A model generated the notes under the pieces. The model worked only from the letters and a program-made list of their open reading frames with translations. It did not search any database and was not told the origin of the DNA. From DASXRU01 sp039933315 (GTDB lineage: Bacteria; Acidobacteriota; Blastocatellia; Pyrinomonadales; Pyrinomonadaceae), in the NCBI GenBank assembly GCA_039933315.1, contig JBDTOI010000109.1, positions 1 through 13,817 of the forward strand: DNA of 13,817 bases, given 5' to 3'. The translations under genes and the position numbers were made by a program. This document shows positions 8,101 through 13,708 of the stretch, in pieces; position 1 is the first letter of the stretch; every line of letters begins with the position of its first letter.

Positions 8101-8312
8101 CGCAAAGAAACGCCGACAATCGAAGCGCTCACCTCCAGCGCCGCCCGAGCATGGTCCAGCGGTAGTTTGGCGACCTCACGCGCCAGGCCCGCAATCGTTC
8201 GTCGCTCGGCAGGACTCTTGACAGCACGCAGATGTTCGCGAAGCTCTTCGTGAAGCGGCTCGCTGACACCTGCTGGGTGCCTCGTGACAACTTTGTCTGG
8301 CGGGCTATCCAT
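5124..8312 (-). CDS. CbbO/NorD-type VWA-domain protein with long N-terminal helical repeat region
   Basis: This 1062-residue protein ends in a von Willebrand A domain (about 862-1060) with the MIDAS motif DQSSS (D871, S873, S875), a likely MIDAS threonine in NNTR and the SDGRPYD loop (about 986-992). The region 415-620 and an acidic linker (680-760) fit the CbbO/NorD family, the partner of MoxR-type CbbQ/NorQ ATPases that remodel metalloenzymes such as Rubisco or nitric oxide reductase. It is longer than the usual roughly 600-800 residues. The extra N-terminus (60-370) shows about eight helical units of 36-50 residues with motifs such as FLRAAP, TFRRAP and FLQAAP. The ATG at 8312 is chosen; a TTG one codon earlier (8315) is possible. 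It starts 8 nt after the toxin stop with no strong ribosome-binding site, suggesting translational coupling. Its ATPase partner lies upstream at 9297-10103. Confidence 0.88.
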   Translation of the reverse strand: MDSPPDKVVTRHPAGVSEPLHEELREHLRAVKSPAERRTIAGLAREVAKLPLDHARAALEVSASIVGVSLRTGIEFLRAAPAASQVLKPAELRSWGEIGRRVAMSNAETAADFFLAGVAAFSQLPERARDLVLQICTRQSTLSATTAIETFRRAPLLAEEIADQELLCAIFGIGAEISRRSAKHSAEFLQAAPEVVEKLRQCESPAQSETRGTSGRVTAAAIELAAAFAARAGGIASDAWRAIPAAVANLDEANVLKLFNSAANLLERSGSAAIQLLIAGGDVMRALPVIFDEWIELLWTVAGEGNASVVAFIRAGPPFFQSIAAGPDSKRAEMLARRVIILSRVVAQVDAEAALACLRSSAKALRTVSIEQFEAWAHAGLSFGRADARARRSYYALETRGSNEALHTGGAGLTLESIQHLLRLYVEALTGHAVEIVPLAAVPVESRIDDGGTIHLPATVNEFDDEELDFRLYKVLAAHGAGQIEFGTYERDTVDLRAALGAIAALHDPENADARDSFALNGLLMDSVPSGDELNKVKLDEHTAKTIDYRQVINLFPIPTLARRIFGTLENGRIDRHLRRKYRGLARDLNLIQEHLRSRRPRIIDLPPALVPFELLFQTTILGGALDDTRQFYSQIVSELETIVMDYLSRPDATVADSLMATSRVYALFQSISLDDSTNQIEIPEETDSEEDSQPAREMFQPQDSERSPQRRDARELFNAWNTDNEGEPDELDGSEAWSEAQMFEQDLEPGEVAFNYDEWDRDLTDHRVGWCRVVEKKVAHGAQAFVEQTRERHRGAISSIRHQFQLMKPENLVRVVNEFDGEEFDLNAVVDYVIDRRAARVAGSAQPSERIYTKRLRRRRDVAVSFLLDQSSSTARTIGRHPLQPYTHPGQRIIEIEKEGLVLMSEALEAVGDVYSINGFTSEGRRNVKFYIVKDFNEKYSDEVQQRIGGISYQNNTRLGAAIRHASARLAKQEARTRLLIVLSDGRPYDHDYGDARYAREDTREALRQAKNQGITPFCITIDRESETELRDLYGEVGYTIIDDVLNLPERMPGIYRRLTT

Positions 8313-8320
8313 CAAAATCT

Positions 8321-8728
8321 CTACGGCAACTTCACAAAACCGGCCTGCACGAAATGTCTATCGAACGTCAGCGCTTCGGTGATCCTGAGCTTCTTCATTA
8401 GCACAAACGAAACGCAATCGGTCAACGAATACCTCTTGTCTTTGTGTTTCTGGAAGTAGCTCCAGGCTTCGTAGAACAATTCTTCATTCACATGAACGAC
8501 GTTGAACAATCGAGAACTCAGCAAGTTCTTGCCTAACTCAACTGCTTTGGAATGAAGGCCGCGATTATTCAGAAGAGTTACAACTTCAACGAGCACGTAT
8601 GAACTGGTTACCAGGGGACGCGATGATCTCAATAGATCACACCAGTGCGTGGATGCCGTTTCGTGGTACTGGTCGTCGACACTCTCGACAGCGATCAGAT
8701 AGCCCGTATCAGGAAACAGTGAGGTCAT
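8321..8728 (-). CDS. vapC: PIN-domain ribonuclease toxin, VapC-like
   Basis: The 135-residue product has the four acidic positions of a PIN nuclease: D7 in FPDTGYLIA, E48 in SSYVLVEVV, D104 in SLTDC and D123 in LTFDRHF. The DRHF...GF ending is typical. VapC toxins are Mg-dependent RNases that cut tRNA or rRNA and are held inactive by a cognate antitoxin. Its ATG overlaps the stop of the antitoxin gene by ATGA (8725-8728), the usual coupled arrangement. Its stop lies 8 nt before the VWA gene. All catalytic residues are present, so it is probably active. Unusually, it sits inside what should be an ATPase/VWA operon. Confidence 0.9.
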   Translation of the reverse strand: MTSLFPDTGYLIAVESVDDQYHETASTHWCDLLRSSRPLVTSSYVLVEVVTLLNNRGLHSKAVELGKNLLSSRLFNVVHVNEELFYEAWSYFQKHKDKRYSLTDCVSFVLMKKLRITEALTFDRHFVQAGFVKLP

Positions 8729-8934
8729 GAGCCATAGATATACTTGTCATGGTTGACTGAGGCGTCTTTGATGCCAAGCTTGACCGGATTCTTGCCAATA
8801 TCAAAGATGAGGTCCTTGGCTCCCACCGGAATGACAACAATCAGGCCATTTTGTCGACGAACTTCGACTTCTTTGACGACCTTGAGAAGCTTTCGGGGGA
8901 TGAGTACACCCTTCTCAGTTACTTTTACTTTCAT
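8725..8934 (-). CDS. vapB: AbrB/MazE-type antitoxin, VapB-like
   Basis: The 69-residue product begins MKVKVTEKGVLIPRKLL, the swapped-hairpin AbrB DNA-binding fold (residues about 1-40), followed by a C-terminal tail likely to wrap the toxin. GAGGTG lies 7 nt upstream of the ATG (8942-8947). It is the first gene of the vapB-vapC pair and overlaps vapC by 4 nt. As in the family, it is expected to repress its own promoter together with the toxin; a strong candidate promoter sits directly upstream. Confidence 0.85.
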   Translation of the reverse strand: MKVKVTEKGVLIPRKLLKVVKEVEVRRQNGLIVVIPVGAKDLIFDIGKNPVKLGIKDASVNHDKYIYGS

Positions 8935-8956
8935 GGGACTTCACCTCTGGCTGTCG

Positions 8957-8985
8957 AGTATAAGGCTTACAGCCGCCCAATCCAA
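8957..8985 (-). promoter_or_regulatory. sigma70-type promoter of vapBC, possibly also of the VWA gene
   Basis: On the minus strand TTGGAT (8980-8985) and TATACT (8957-8962) are separated by exactly 17 nt, ending 22 nt before the vapB start codon. The palindrome TAAG-G-CTTA (8961-8969) overlaps the -10 box and spacer and could be an autoregulatory operator. The promoter lies after the degenerate remnant and before vapB, so it appears dedicated to the toxin-antitoxin genes and whatever follows them. Confidence 0.65.
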
Positions 8986-9002
8986 TTCCCGCTCGATACG
9001 AT

Positions 9003-9257
9003 TCAATGATAATGCAGACTCGCCTGAGGAATGTGCGAAAGATATTCGTTCGCGTAGCTGATGAAATCACAATCCTTGAACGATATCGCGAATTGGAGCG
9101 GAGCTAAAAATATTGAGGTATCTTCGTCTAAGCTCTGAAGCATTCGGATCAACTACGACAACTTAGCCATAGAGAGAAAACCGCTGATCAGCGGAAACAT
9201 CTCGCGATTGAAATTGTGGCTAAAACCAGCACCTAATATGTAGACAGGGTGAGACAT
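9003..9257 (-). pseudogene. degenerate remnant with SIR2-like N-terminus
   Basis: Starting from ATG at 9257 the minus strand reads MSHPVYILGAGFSHNFNRE, with a VYILGAGFS motif like the Rossmann nucleotide-binding start of SIR2-like proteins found in defence loci. An in-frame TAG (9153-9155) ends it after 34 residues. The same frame continues for 49 more codons (LIRMLQSLDEDTS..., ending IPQASLHYH) to a TGA at 9003-9005. A complete SIR2-like protein would be several hundred residues, so most of the gene is gone. It starts 39 nt after the ATPase stop and has no convincing ribosome-binding site. The SIR2 assignment rests on one short motif and could be wrong. Without it, 8935-9296 would be an unexplained spacer. 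Confidence 0.4.
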
Positions 9258-9296
9258 GGATAATGCTTTCCCGCAGGAAAACCAAAGTAGTCACTG

Positions 9297-10103
9297 CTAG
9301 ATCACCGTGGTAACGATCTCGCGAATGCTGCGCTGTAGTTCGCGGTCGTCGGTGATGGGCGAGCACATCGCCACCTCCGCGGCGGAAACGGGTGGGATGC
9401 CGTAGGCGATCAGTTGCGCTGCGTAGATCAGCAAACGAGTGGAGACTCCTTCTTCCAATCCATGGCCGCGCAGGTTACGCACTTTCTGTCCAATCAAAAC
9501 CAGATCGCGCGCCGTGCCTTCGTCCACTCCACCTTCGCGCGCGACGATCTCCGCCTCCATCTCCGGCGGAGGATAGTCGAACTCAATAGCCACGAATCGT
9601 TGGCGCGTCGATTGTTTCAGATCTTTGAGAATCGACTGGTATCCCGGATTGTAAGAAACCACCAGCATGAAATCCGGCGGCGCTTCAAGGATAGTCCCGC
9701 GTTTTTCGATCGGCAGCCGGCGGCGATGATCGGTAAGAGGATGAATGATGACTACGGTGTCCTTGCGCGCTTCGACTATTTCGTCGAGGTAGCAAATCGC
9801 GCCGTTGCGGACCGCCGAAGTAAGCGGGCCGTCGTGCCAGATCGTTTCTTCGCCTTCCAGCAGAAAACGTCCCACCAGGTCTGTGGACGAAAGGTCCTCG
9901 TGGCACGCGACTGTGATCAGGGGGCGCTCCAGCCGCCAGGCCATGTGCTCGACGAAGCGCGTTTTGCCACAGCCGGTTGGGCCCTTCAAAATCACCGGCA
10001 GGTGCGACGCGTGTGCGGCTTCAAACAATTCAATTTCGCGACTCACGGCCAGGTAATACGGCTCGGCGGCGACGCGATACTCTTCTATGGCTCGTTCGGG
10101 CAT
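9297..10103 (-). CDS. MoxR-type AAA+ ATPase of the CbbQ/NirQ/NorQ family
   Basis: Read from the ATG at 10103 the product is 268 residues, the usual family size. It shows Walker A GPTGCGKT (41-48), Walker B AICYLDE (102-108), a sensor-1-like asparagine in VVSYNP (N152), arginines in STRQRF and a late EGVSTRLL. DLVGRFLLEG and WHDGPLTSAVRNG are typical of CbbQ/NorQ. The ATPase powers a VWA partner (CbbO/NorD) to activate a metal-containing client enzyme. The frame stays open to 10181, but those extra 26 residues include GPPATAGGSD and are encoded by the inverted repeat. I therefore reject the longer start, although no clear ribosome-binding site precedes 10103. The expected VWA partner is present at 5124-8312 but separated by about 1 kb. 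Confidence 0.88.
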   Translation of the reverse strand: MPERAIEEYRVAAEPYYLAVSREIELFEAAHASHLPVILKGPTGCGKTRFVEHMAWRLERPLITVACHEDLSSTDLVGRFLLEGEETIWHDGPLTSAVRNGAICYLDEIVEARKDTVVIIHPLTDHRRRLPIEKRGTILEAPPDFMLVVSYNPGYQSILKDLKQSTRQRFVAIEFDYPPPEMEAEIVAREGGVDEGTARDLVLIGQKVRNLRGHGLEEGVSTRLLIYAAQLIAYGIPPVSAAEVAMCSPITDDRELQRSIREIVTTVI

Positions 10104-10112
10104 CTGTTTACT

Positions 10113-10274
10113 GTCAGAACCGCCTGCGGTAGCGGGCGGACCCGCCGATTGCGGAATACAGAATTCGGAATGCGGATTCAAGAACGATTAGCTTTACTTT
10201 ACCCTCAATCGGAAATCCGCATTCCGCATTTCCGCAATCAAGAGGGCCCGCCCGCTACCGCAGGCGGTTCTGAC
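10113..10274. repeat. 162-bp inverted repeat in a divergent spacer
   Basis: The outer arms 10113-10139 and 10248-10274 are perfect 27-nt inverted copies (GTCAGAACCGCC ... GGCGGTTCTGAC). Inside, a second pair matches over 13 nt (CGGAATGCGGATT at 10166-10178 against 10214-10226), with GATTGCGGAA/TTCCGCAATC between. The element lies between the divergent ATPase and mnmA genes and covers most of their shared upstream region. No transposase is inside. It looks like a non-autonomous palindromic element. Confidence 0.8.
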
Positions 10275-10353
10275 CTCCAAATTCGGCTTTGTGGTTCCTT
10301 TACGGTATTCTAGAGCATCAGGGAAGATAACTCGAAACCCGAAACTGGCACGA

Positions 10354-11475
10354 ATGAAGATAGCAGTGGCAATGAGTGGGGGCGTTGATTCGTCCGCGGC
10401 GGCCGCGATTCTAAAGTCGCAGGGCCACGACCTGGTCGGCTTTTCCATGCAGCTGTGGAACCAGCGGCGCGGGATTAGTGTGGACGAGAACGGCGAGCCC
10501 TTGCCCTCGCGCTGCTGTTCGCTGGACGACGTGTACGACGCCCGCCGGGTGGCGGAACAACTCGGCTTTCCTTTCTATGTGCTTAATCTGGAGCGCGAGT
10601 TTGAGCGCGACGTGGTGCAACCGTTCGTAGCCAGTTATTTGAAAGGCGAGACGCCCATCCCCTGTGTGGCCTGCAACAGCCGTTTGAAGTTCGCTTCGCT
10701 CGATCGCCTCGCCCTCAGCCTGGGCTGTGAAAAAGTTGCCACCGGCCACTACGCCCGCGTCGAACACGACACCGTGGCGAATCGTTATCGACTTTTCCGC
10801 GGCCGCAATTTCCAAAAAGATCAATCGTATTTTTTGTGGGAACTGACGCAGGAACAACTTTCACACGCGTTGTTCCCGCTGGGCGAGATGTCAAAGCCGG
10901 AAGTGCGTGACGTCGCCCGCAGCAGCGATCTGGCCGTGGCCGAGAAAGCTGAGTCACAGGAGATCTGCTTCGTTCCCGACGGCGATTATGCCGGCTTTAT
11001 CGATCGCTACCTTGCAGCGGAAAACGCGACCGACCAGCTTCCCGGCACGGGCGAGATAGTGGACTCGTCAGGCAAGGTCCTGGGCACGCACGGCGGAATC
11101 CATCGTTATACGATTGGGCAGCGGCGCGGCATTGGGATCTCGAGCGAGCGCCCGCTCTACGTTGCGGCGATAGATGCCCGGCGCAACAAGGTTGTAGTCA
11201 GCCATGAAGAAGACCTGCACGGCCAGGGGTTCGCTGCCACCGGCGTGAACTGGATTGCGTTTGAGACACCCGCGGAACCATTGCAGGCCGAAGTTCGTGT
11301 GCGCTATCGCCACGAAGCGGCGCCGGCAACCATTCAGCCACGCGCCAACGGTCGTGTGGAAGTGAAGTTTGACGAGCCGCAACGCGCGATCACCCCCGGA
11401 CAGGCCACAGTCTTCTATCGTGGCGATGAAGTGTTAGGCGGCGGCTGGATAACCGCCGTCACCGGCAGGGACTAG
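10354..11475 (+). CDS. mnmA: tRNA-specific 2-thiouridylase MnmA
   Basis: MnmA puts the 2-thio group on wobble uridine 34 of tRNA-Lys, -Glu and -Gln, using ATP and sulfur relayed from a cysteine desulfurase. The 373-residue product has the family length and motifs: the PP-loop SGGVDSS (8-14), the nucleophile cysteine in PCVACN (C107; C104 is an additional Cys), GHYAR (131-135), KDQSYFLW (155-162) and the second catalytic cysteine in ESQEICF (C205). A segment with SRCCSLDDVYDARRVAEQL (52-70) is a variant seen in some phyla. An in-frame GTG at 10291 is ignored because the PP-loop is normally close to the N-terminus. The upstream repeat leaves only about 80 nt for a promoter; TATTCT near 10309 is a weak -10 candidate. 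Confidence 0.96.
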   Translation: MKIAVAMSGGVDSSAAAAILKSQGHDLVGFSMQLWNQRRGISVDENGEPLPSRCCSLDDVYDARRVAEQLGFPFYVLNLEREFERDVVQPFVASYLKGETPIPCVACNSRLKFASLDRLALSLGCEKVATGHYARVEHDTVANRYRLFRGRNFQKDQSYFLWELTQEQLSHALFPLGEMSKPEVRDVARSSDLAVAEKAESQEICFVPDGDYAGFIDRYLAAENATDQLPGTGEIVDSSGKVLGTHGGIHRYTIGQRRGIGISSERPLYVAAIDARRNKVVVSHEEDLHGQGFAATGVNWIAFETPAEPLQAEVRVRYRHEAAPATIQPRANGRVEVKFDEPQRAITPGQATVFYRGDEVLGGGWITAVTGRD

Positions 11476-11476
11476 A

Positions 11477-11513
11477 TTTCGTGTGCTTTCGTGGAGCTTG
11501 GTGTGATTTCGTG
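11477..11513. repeat. short TTTCGTG repeats in spacer
   Basis: Directly after the mnmA stop the word TTTCGTG occurs three times (11477-11483, 11487-11493, 11507-11513). It looks like a degenerate dispersed spacer repeat. The remaining spacer to 11578 shows no clear promoter or terminator. Confidence 0.4.
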
Positions 11514-11578
11514 GATCGTTTTGCGCTACCGTCAACAAGTAATATTCGGAGTAAGTGTGGTGAGAACGCGAATAGTCG

Positions 11579-13201
11579 ATGCCGCAAACATCTTCGCCCA
11601 TAGTGAAACGTTGCCCCAGGTGTCAGCTGGCTTACACTGATGACACGCTAAGATTCTGCCGGAATGATGGCACTGCCCTCATCGGGGATTCCTCAGGTTT
11701 GGATTCCTCAACCTTACCGCTGGCGCGGCCGGACGTTGCGGCTGCGCTGATCACGCAACAACTGCGGAGCATGCCTTCGATAGCGGTGCTCGCCTTCGTC
11801 AACATGAGCGCCGATGAGGAGAACGAATACTTCTGCGATGGTCTGGCTGAAGAACTGCTCAACGCCCTGGCCAGGATCGAAGGCCTAAAGGTCGCGGCCC
11901 GCACGTCTGCTTTTTCCTTTAAGGGCAAAGACGTGAATATCGCAGAAATCGGGCGCGTCTTAAATGTCAGCACGGTGCTGGAAGGCAGCGTGCGAAAGGC
12001 CGGCAACCGCCTGCGAATTACGACGCAATTAATAAATGTGGCGGATGGTTATCACCTGTGGTCAGAACGCTATGACCGCGAGATGAAAGACATCTTCGAT
12101 GTGCAGGACGAGATCACGCTGGCGGTAGTTGATGCCCTGAAGGTGAAGTTGCTCGGGGAACAAAAGGCCTCGGTCCTGAAGCGCTATACGGAGAACCCTG
12201 AAGCTTACGAGTTGTACCTGAAGGCACGCCACCACTTCCACGCGTACACCGGAGCGGGCTGGCAAAAGGCCATCGAGTTTTATGAGCAGGCGCTTGAAAT
12301 AGAGCCCGACTATGCCCCGGCCCACGGTGGCGTGGCGGCTTGTCTGATCTATTCGTGGTTCTTTGGCGTGCTGACCACCAGCGAAGCCATACCCAAATGG
12401 CGAGCCGCAGCAACGCGCGCGCTGGAGCTGGATGAGAATTCAGCCGACGCCAATTCAGCGTTGGCGGCTCTGCACTTCTATTACGAGTGGGAGTGGGAAA
12501 AAGCCCGGCGGTATTATCAGCGGGCCGTCGACTTTAATCCGCAAAATGCGAATGCTCACCTAAGTTACGGCTTGTTTCTGGCTTCGCAGGGCAGGTTCGA
12601 TGAAGCGATCAACGAGGGCCGTCGGGCCCGCGAGTTTGACCCCCTCTCGCTGTTGGTGAATCTCCAGGTCGGTTGGATATTTCTCTTTGCTAATTCATTG
12701 GATAAAGCCTCGGAGCAGGTCCAGAGGATGATGGAGCTTGAACCGAAGTTCCATGGCGCGCATTGGCAGATGGGAGCCGTTTACGTGGCGCAGGGAATGT
12801 TTGCCGAGGCTGTCGCTGCATTTCAAAAGTCGTTGTCACTGGGCGGTAATCAAAATGCTTTGTCAGGTTTAGGCGGCGCTTATGCCCTACAGGGAAAACA
12901 AGCAGAGGCGCTGGGAACGATTGATCAGTTACTGGAGATGAGAAAGCAGCAACCGGTCGCGGCTTTCAACATCGCCAGGGTTTACAGCTGTCAGGGAGAC
13001 AACGAGAAGGCGCTGGAATGGATCGAGAAGTCCTGTGATGAGCGAAATGGGGAGTTGGTTTTTCTCAACGTGATAACGAAAGCCGGGACTGGAGATTTAT
13101 GGGGAAAGATTGTTCCCCGCGACCCACGCTTCCAGGATTTGCTGCTTCGCCAGGGGCTGGCGCCAAAAGAAGTCAGTTCATCGACGTCTCCTATTTCGTA
13201 A
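11579..13201 (+). CDS. zinc-ribbon, TolB-N-like (COG5616-type) and TPR-repeat protein
   Basis: The 540-residue product starts with a short zinc-ribbon-like motif (CPRC at 12-15, FCRNDG at 26-31). Residues about 65-180 follow the TolB N-terminal-like pattern SIAVLAFVNMSAD, EYFCDGLAEELLNAL, LKVAARTSAFSFKG, VLEGSVRK and DGYHLWSERYDR. From about 205 to 500 there are tandem TPR units (AIEFYEQALEIEPDYAPAHG, ARRYYQRAVDFNPQNANAH, AVAAFQKSLSLGG). This combination is usually found attached to a serine/threonine kinase or a winged-helix regulator, but here neither is present. No signal peptide or membrane segment is visible, so it is probably cytoplasmic. Function is unknown; a scaffold or signalling role is possible. 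No strong ribosome-binding site precedes the ATG. Confidence 0.85.
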   Translation: MPQTSSPIVKRCPRCQLAYTDDTLRFCRNDGTALIGDSSGLDSSTLPLARPDVAAALITQQLRSMPSIAVLAFVNMSADEENEYFCDGLAEELLNALARIEGLKVAARTSAFSFKGKDVNIAEIGRVLNVSTVLEGSVRKAGNRLRITTQLINVADGYHLWSERYDREMKDIFDVQDEITLAVVDALKVKLLGEQKASVLKRYTENPEAYELYLKARHHFHAYTGAGWQKAIEFYEQALEIEPDYAPAHGGVAACLIYSWFFGVLTTSEAIPKWRAAATRALELDENSADANSALAALHFYYEWEWEKARRYYQRAVDFNPQNANAHLSYGLFLASQGRFDEAINEGRRAREFDPLSLLVNLQVGWIFLFANSLDKASEQVQRMMELEPKFHGAHWQMGAVYVAQGMFAEAVAAFQKSLSLGGNQNALSGLGGAYALQGKQAEALGTIDQLLEMRKQQPVAAFNIARVYSCQGDNEKALEWIEKSCDERNGELVFLNVITKAGTGDLWGKIVPRDPRFQDLLLRQGLAPKEVSSSTSPIS

Positions 13202-13225
13202 CGCAAACTAACAGTTTGCGTTACG
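13197..13225. terminator. 29-nt palindrome between convergent genes, probable bidirectional terminator
   Basis: CGTAACGCAAACT (13197-13209) and its exact reverse complement (13213-13225) form a 13-bp perfect stem with a 3-nt loop. Each arm contains the TAA stop codon of one of the converging genes (13199-13201 plus strand, 13221-13223 minus strand). There is no good U tract on either side, so termination is inferred from the position and the stable stem. Confidence 0.65.
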
Positions 13226-13643
13226 GGTTCGGCACAGCCAGGGTCTGCAAGCGTCCGCGCAGCTCATCACGCACTCGTCTAAACGCGTTGAGTCTGGTGG
13301 GCTCGTCTCCCTCAACTGCTGCCGGGTCTTCAATGCTCCAATGAATTCGCTCAGCTTTGCCGGGGAACACAGGACAGTGCTGGTTGGCGTGGTCGCAGAC
13401 GGTAATCACATAATCGAATTGCTGTCCTAAAAAGTCATCCAGAGACTTTGAGCGATGGTAGGAGATGTCTATGCCGATCTCGCCCATCACGGCGATAGCT
13501 TCCGGTCTGACGTGAGTGGGCGACACCCCGGCGCTGGCTACCTCGAAGCTGTCCCCGCCCAGGTTGCGCAGAAGGCCTTCAGCCATTTGGCTGCGCGCTG
13601 AATTCCCGGTGCAGAGGACCAAAACGCGTTTACGTTCACTCAT
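13221..13643 (-). CDS. arsC: arsenate reductase, thioredoxin-coupled (LMW-phosphatase fold)
   Basis: ArsC of this class reduces arsenate to arsenite by a three-cysteine relay regenerated by thioredoxin. The 140-residue product carries the phosphate-binding loop CTGNSARS (C11, R17), the two further relay cysteines in TVCDHANQHCP (C83 and C90) and the late Asp-Pro IEDP (D106). All catalytic residues are intact and the length fits the family. AAGGA lies 6 nt before the ATG. No arsR, acr3 or arsB gene is in the window, so it is an orphan as far as can be seen. It converges on the TPR gene and diverges from the partial cupin gene. Confidence 0.93.
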   Translation of the reverse strand: MSERKRVLVLCTGNSARSQMAEGLLRNLGGDSFEVASAGVSPTHVRPEAIAVMGEIGIDISYHRSKSLDDFLGQQFDYVITVCDHANQHCPVFPGKAERIHWSIEDPAAVEGDEPTRLNAFRRVRDELRGRLQTLAVPNP

Positions 13644-13708
13644 AGCTATTCCTTTTCGTGGGGCAGCATGACATCCTCCGCGCCTTTCCGCGACCCAGGG
13701 AGAGAAAG

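Noticed and set aside
9012..9107. Plus-strand 31-codon frame (MQTRLRNV..., ending RELERS)
   Set aside because: No ribosome-binding site, and it is antisense to the pseudogene remnant.
9181..9194. CCGCTGATCAGCGG palindrome followed by TTTTCTCTC on the minus strand as a terminator after the ATPase gene
   Set aside because: It could fold and terminate, but it lies inside the degenerate SIR2-like frame, where it encodes FPLISGFLS, so coding ancestry explains it. Not listed as a feature, although it could still reduce read-through.
9414..10313. Long plus-strand open frame of 299 codons opposite the ATPase gene
   Set aside because: It is antisense to a gene with clear Walker A, Walker B and family motifs, and its translation resembles no protein pattern. 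GC-rich codon bias leaves the complementary frame open.
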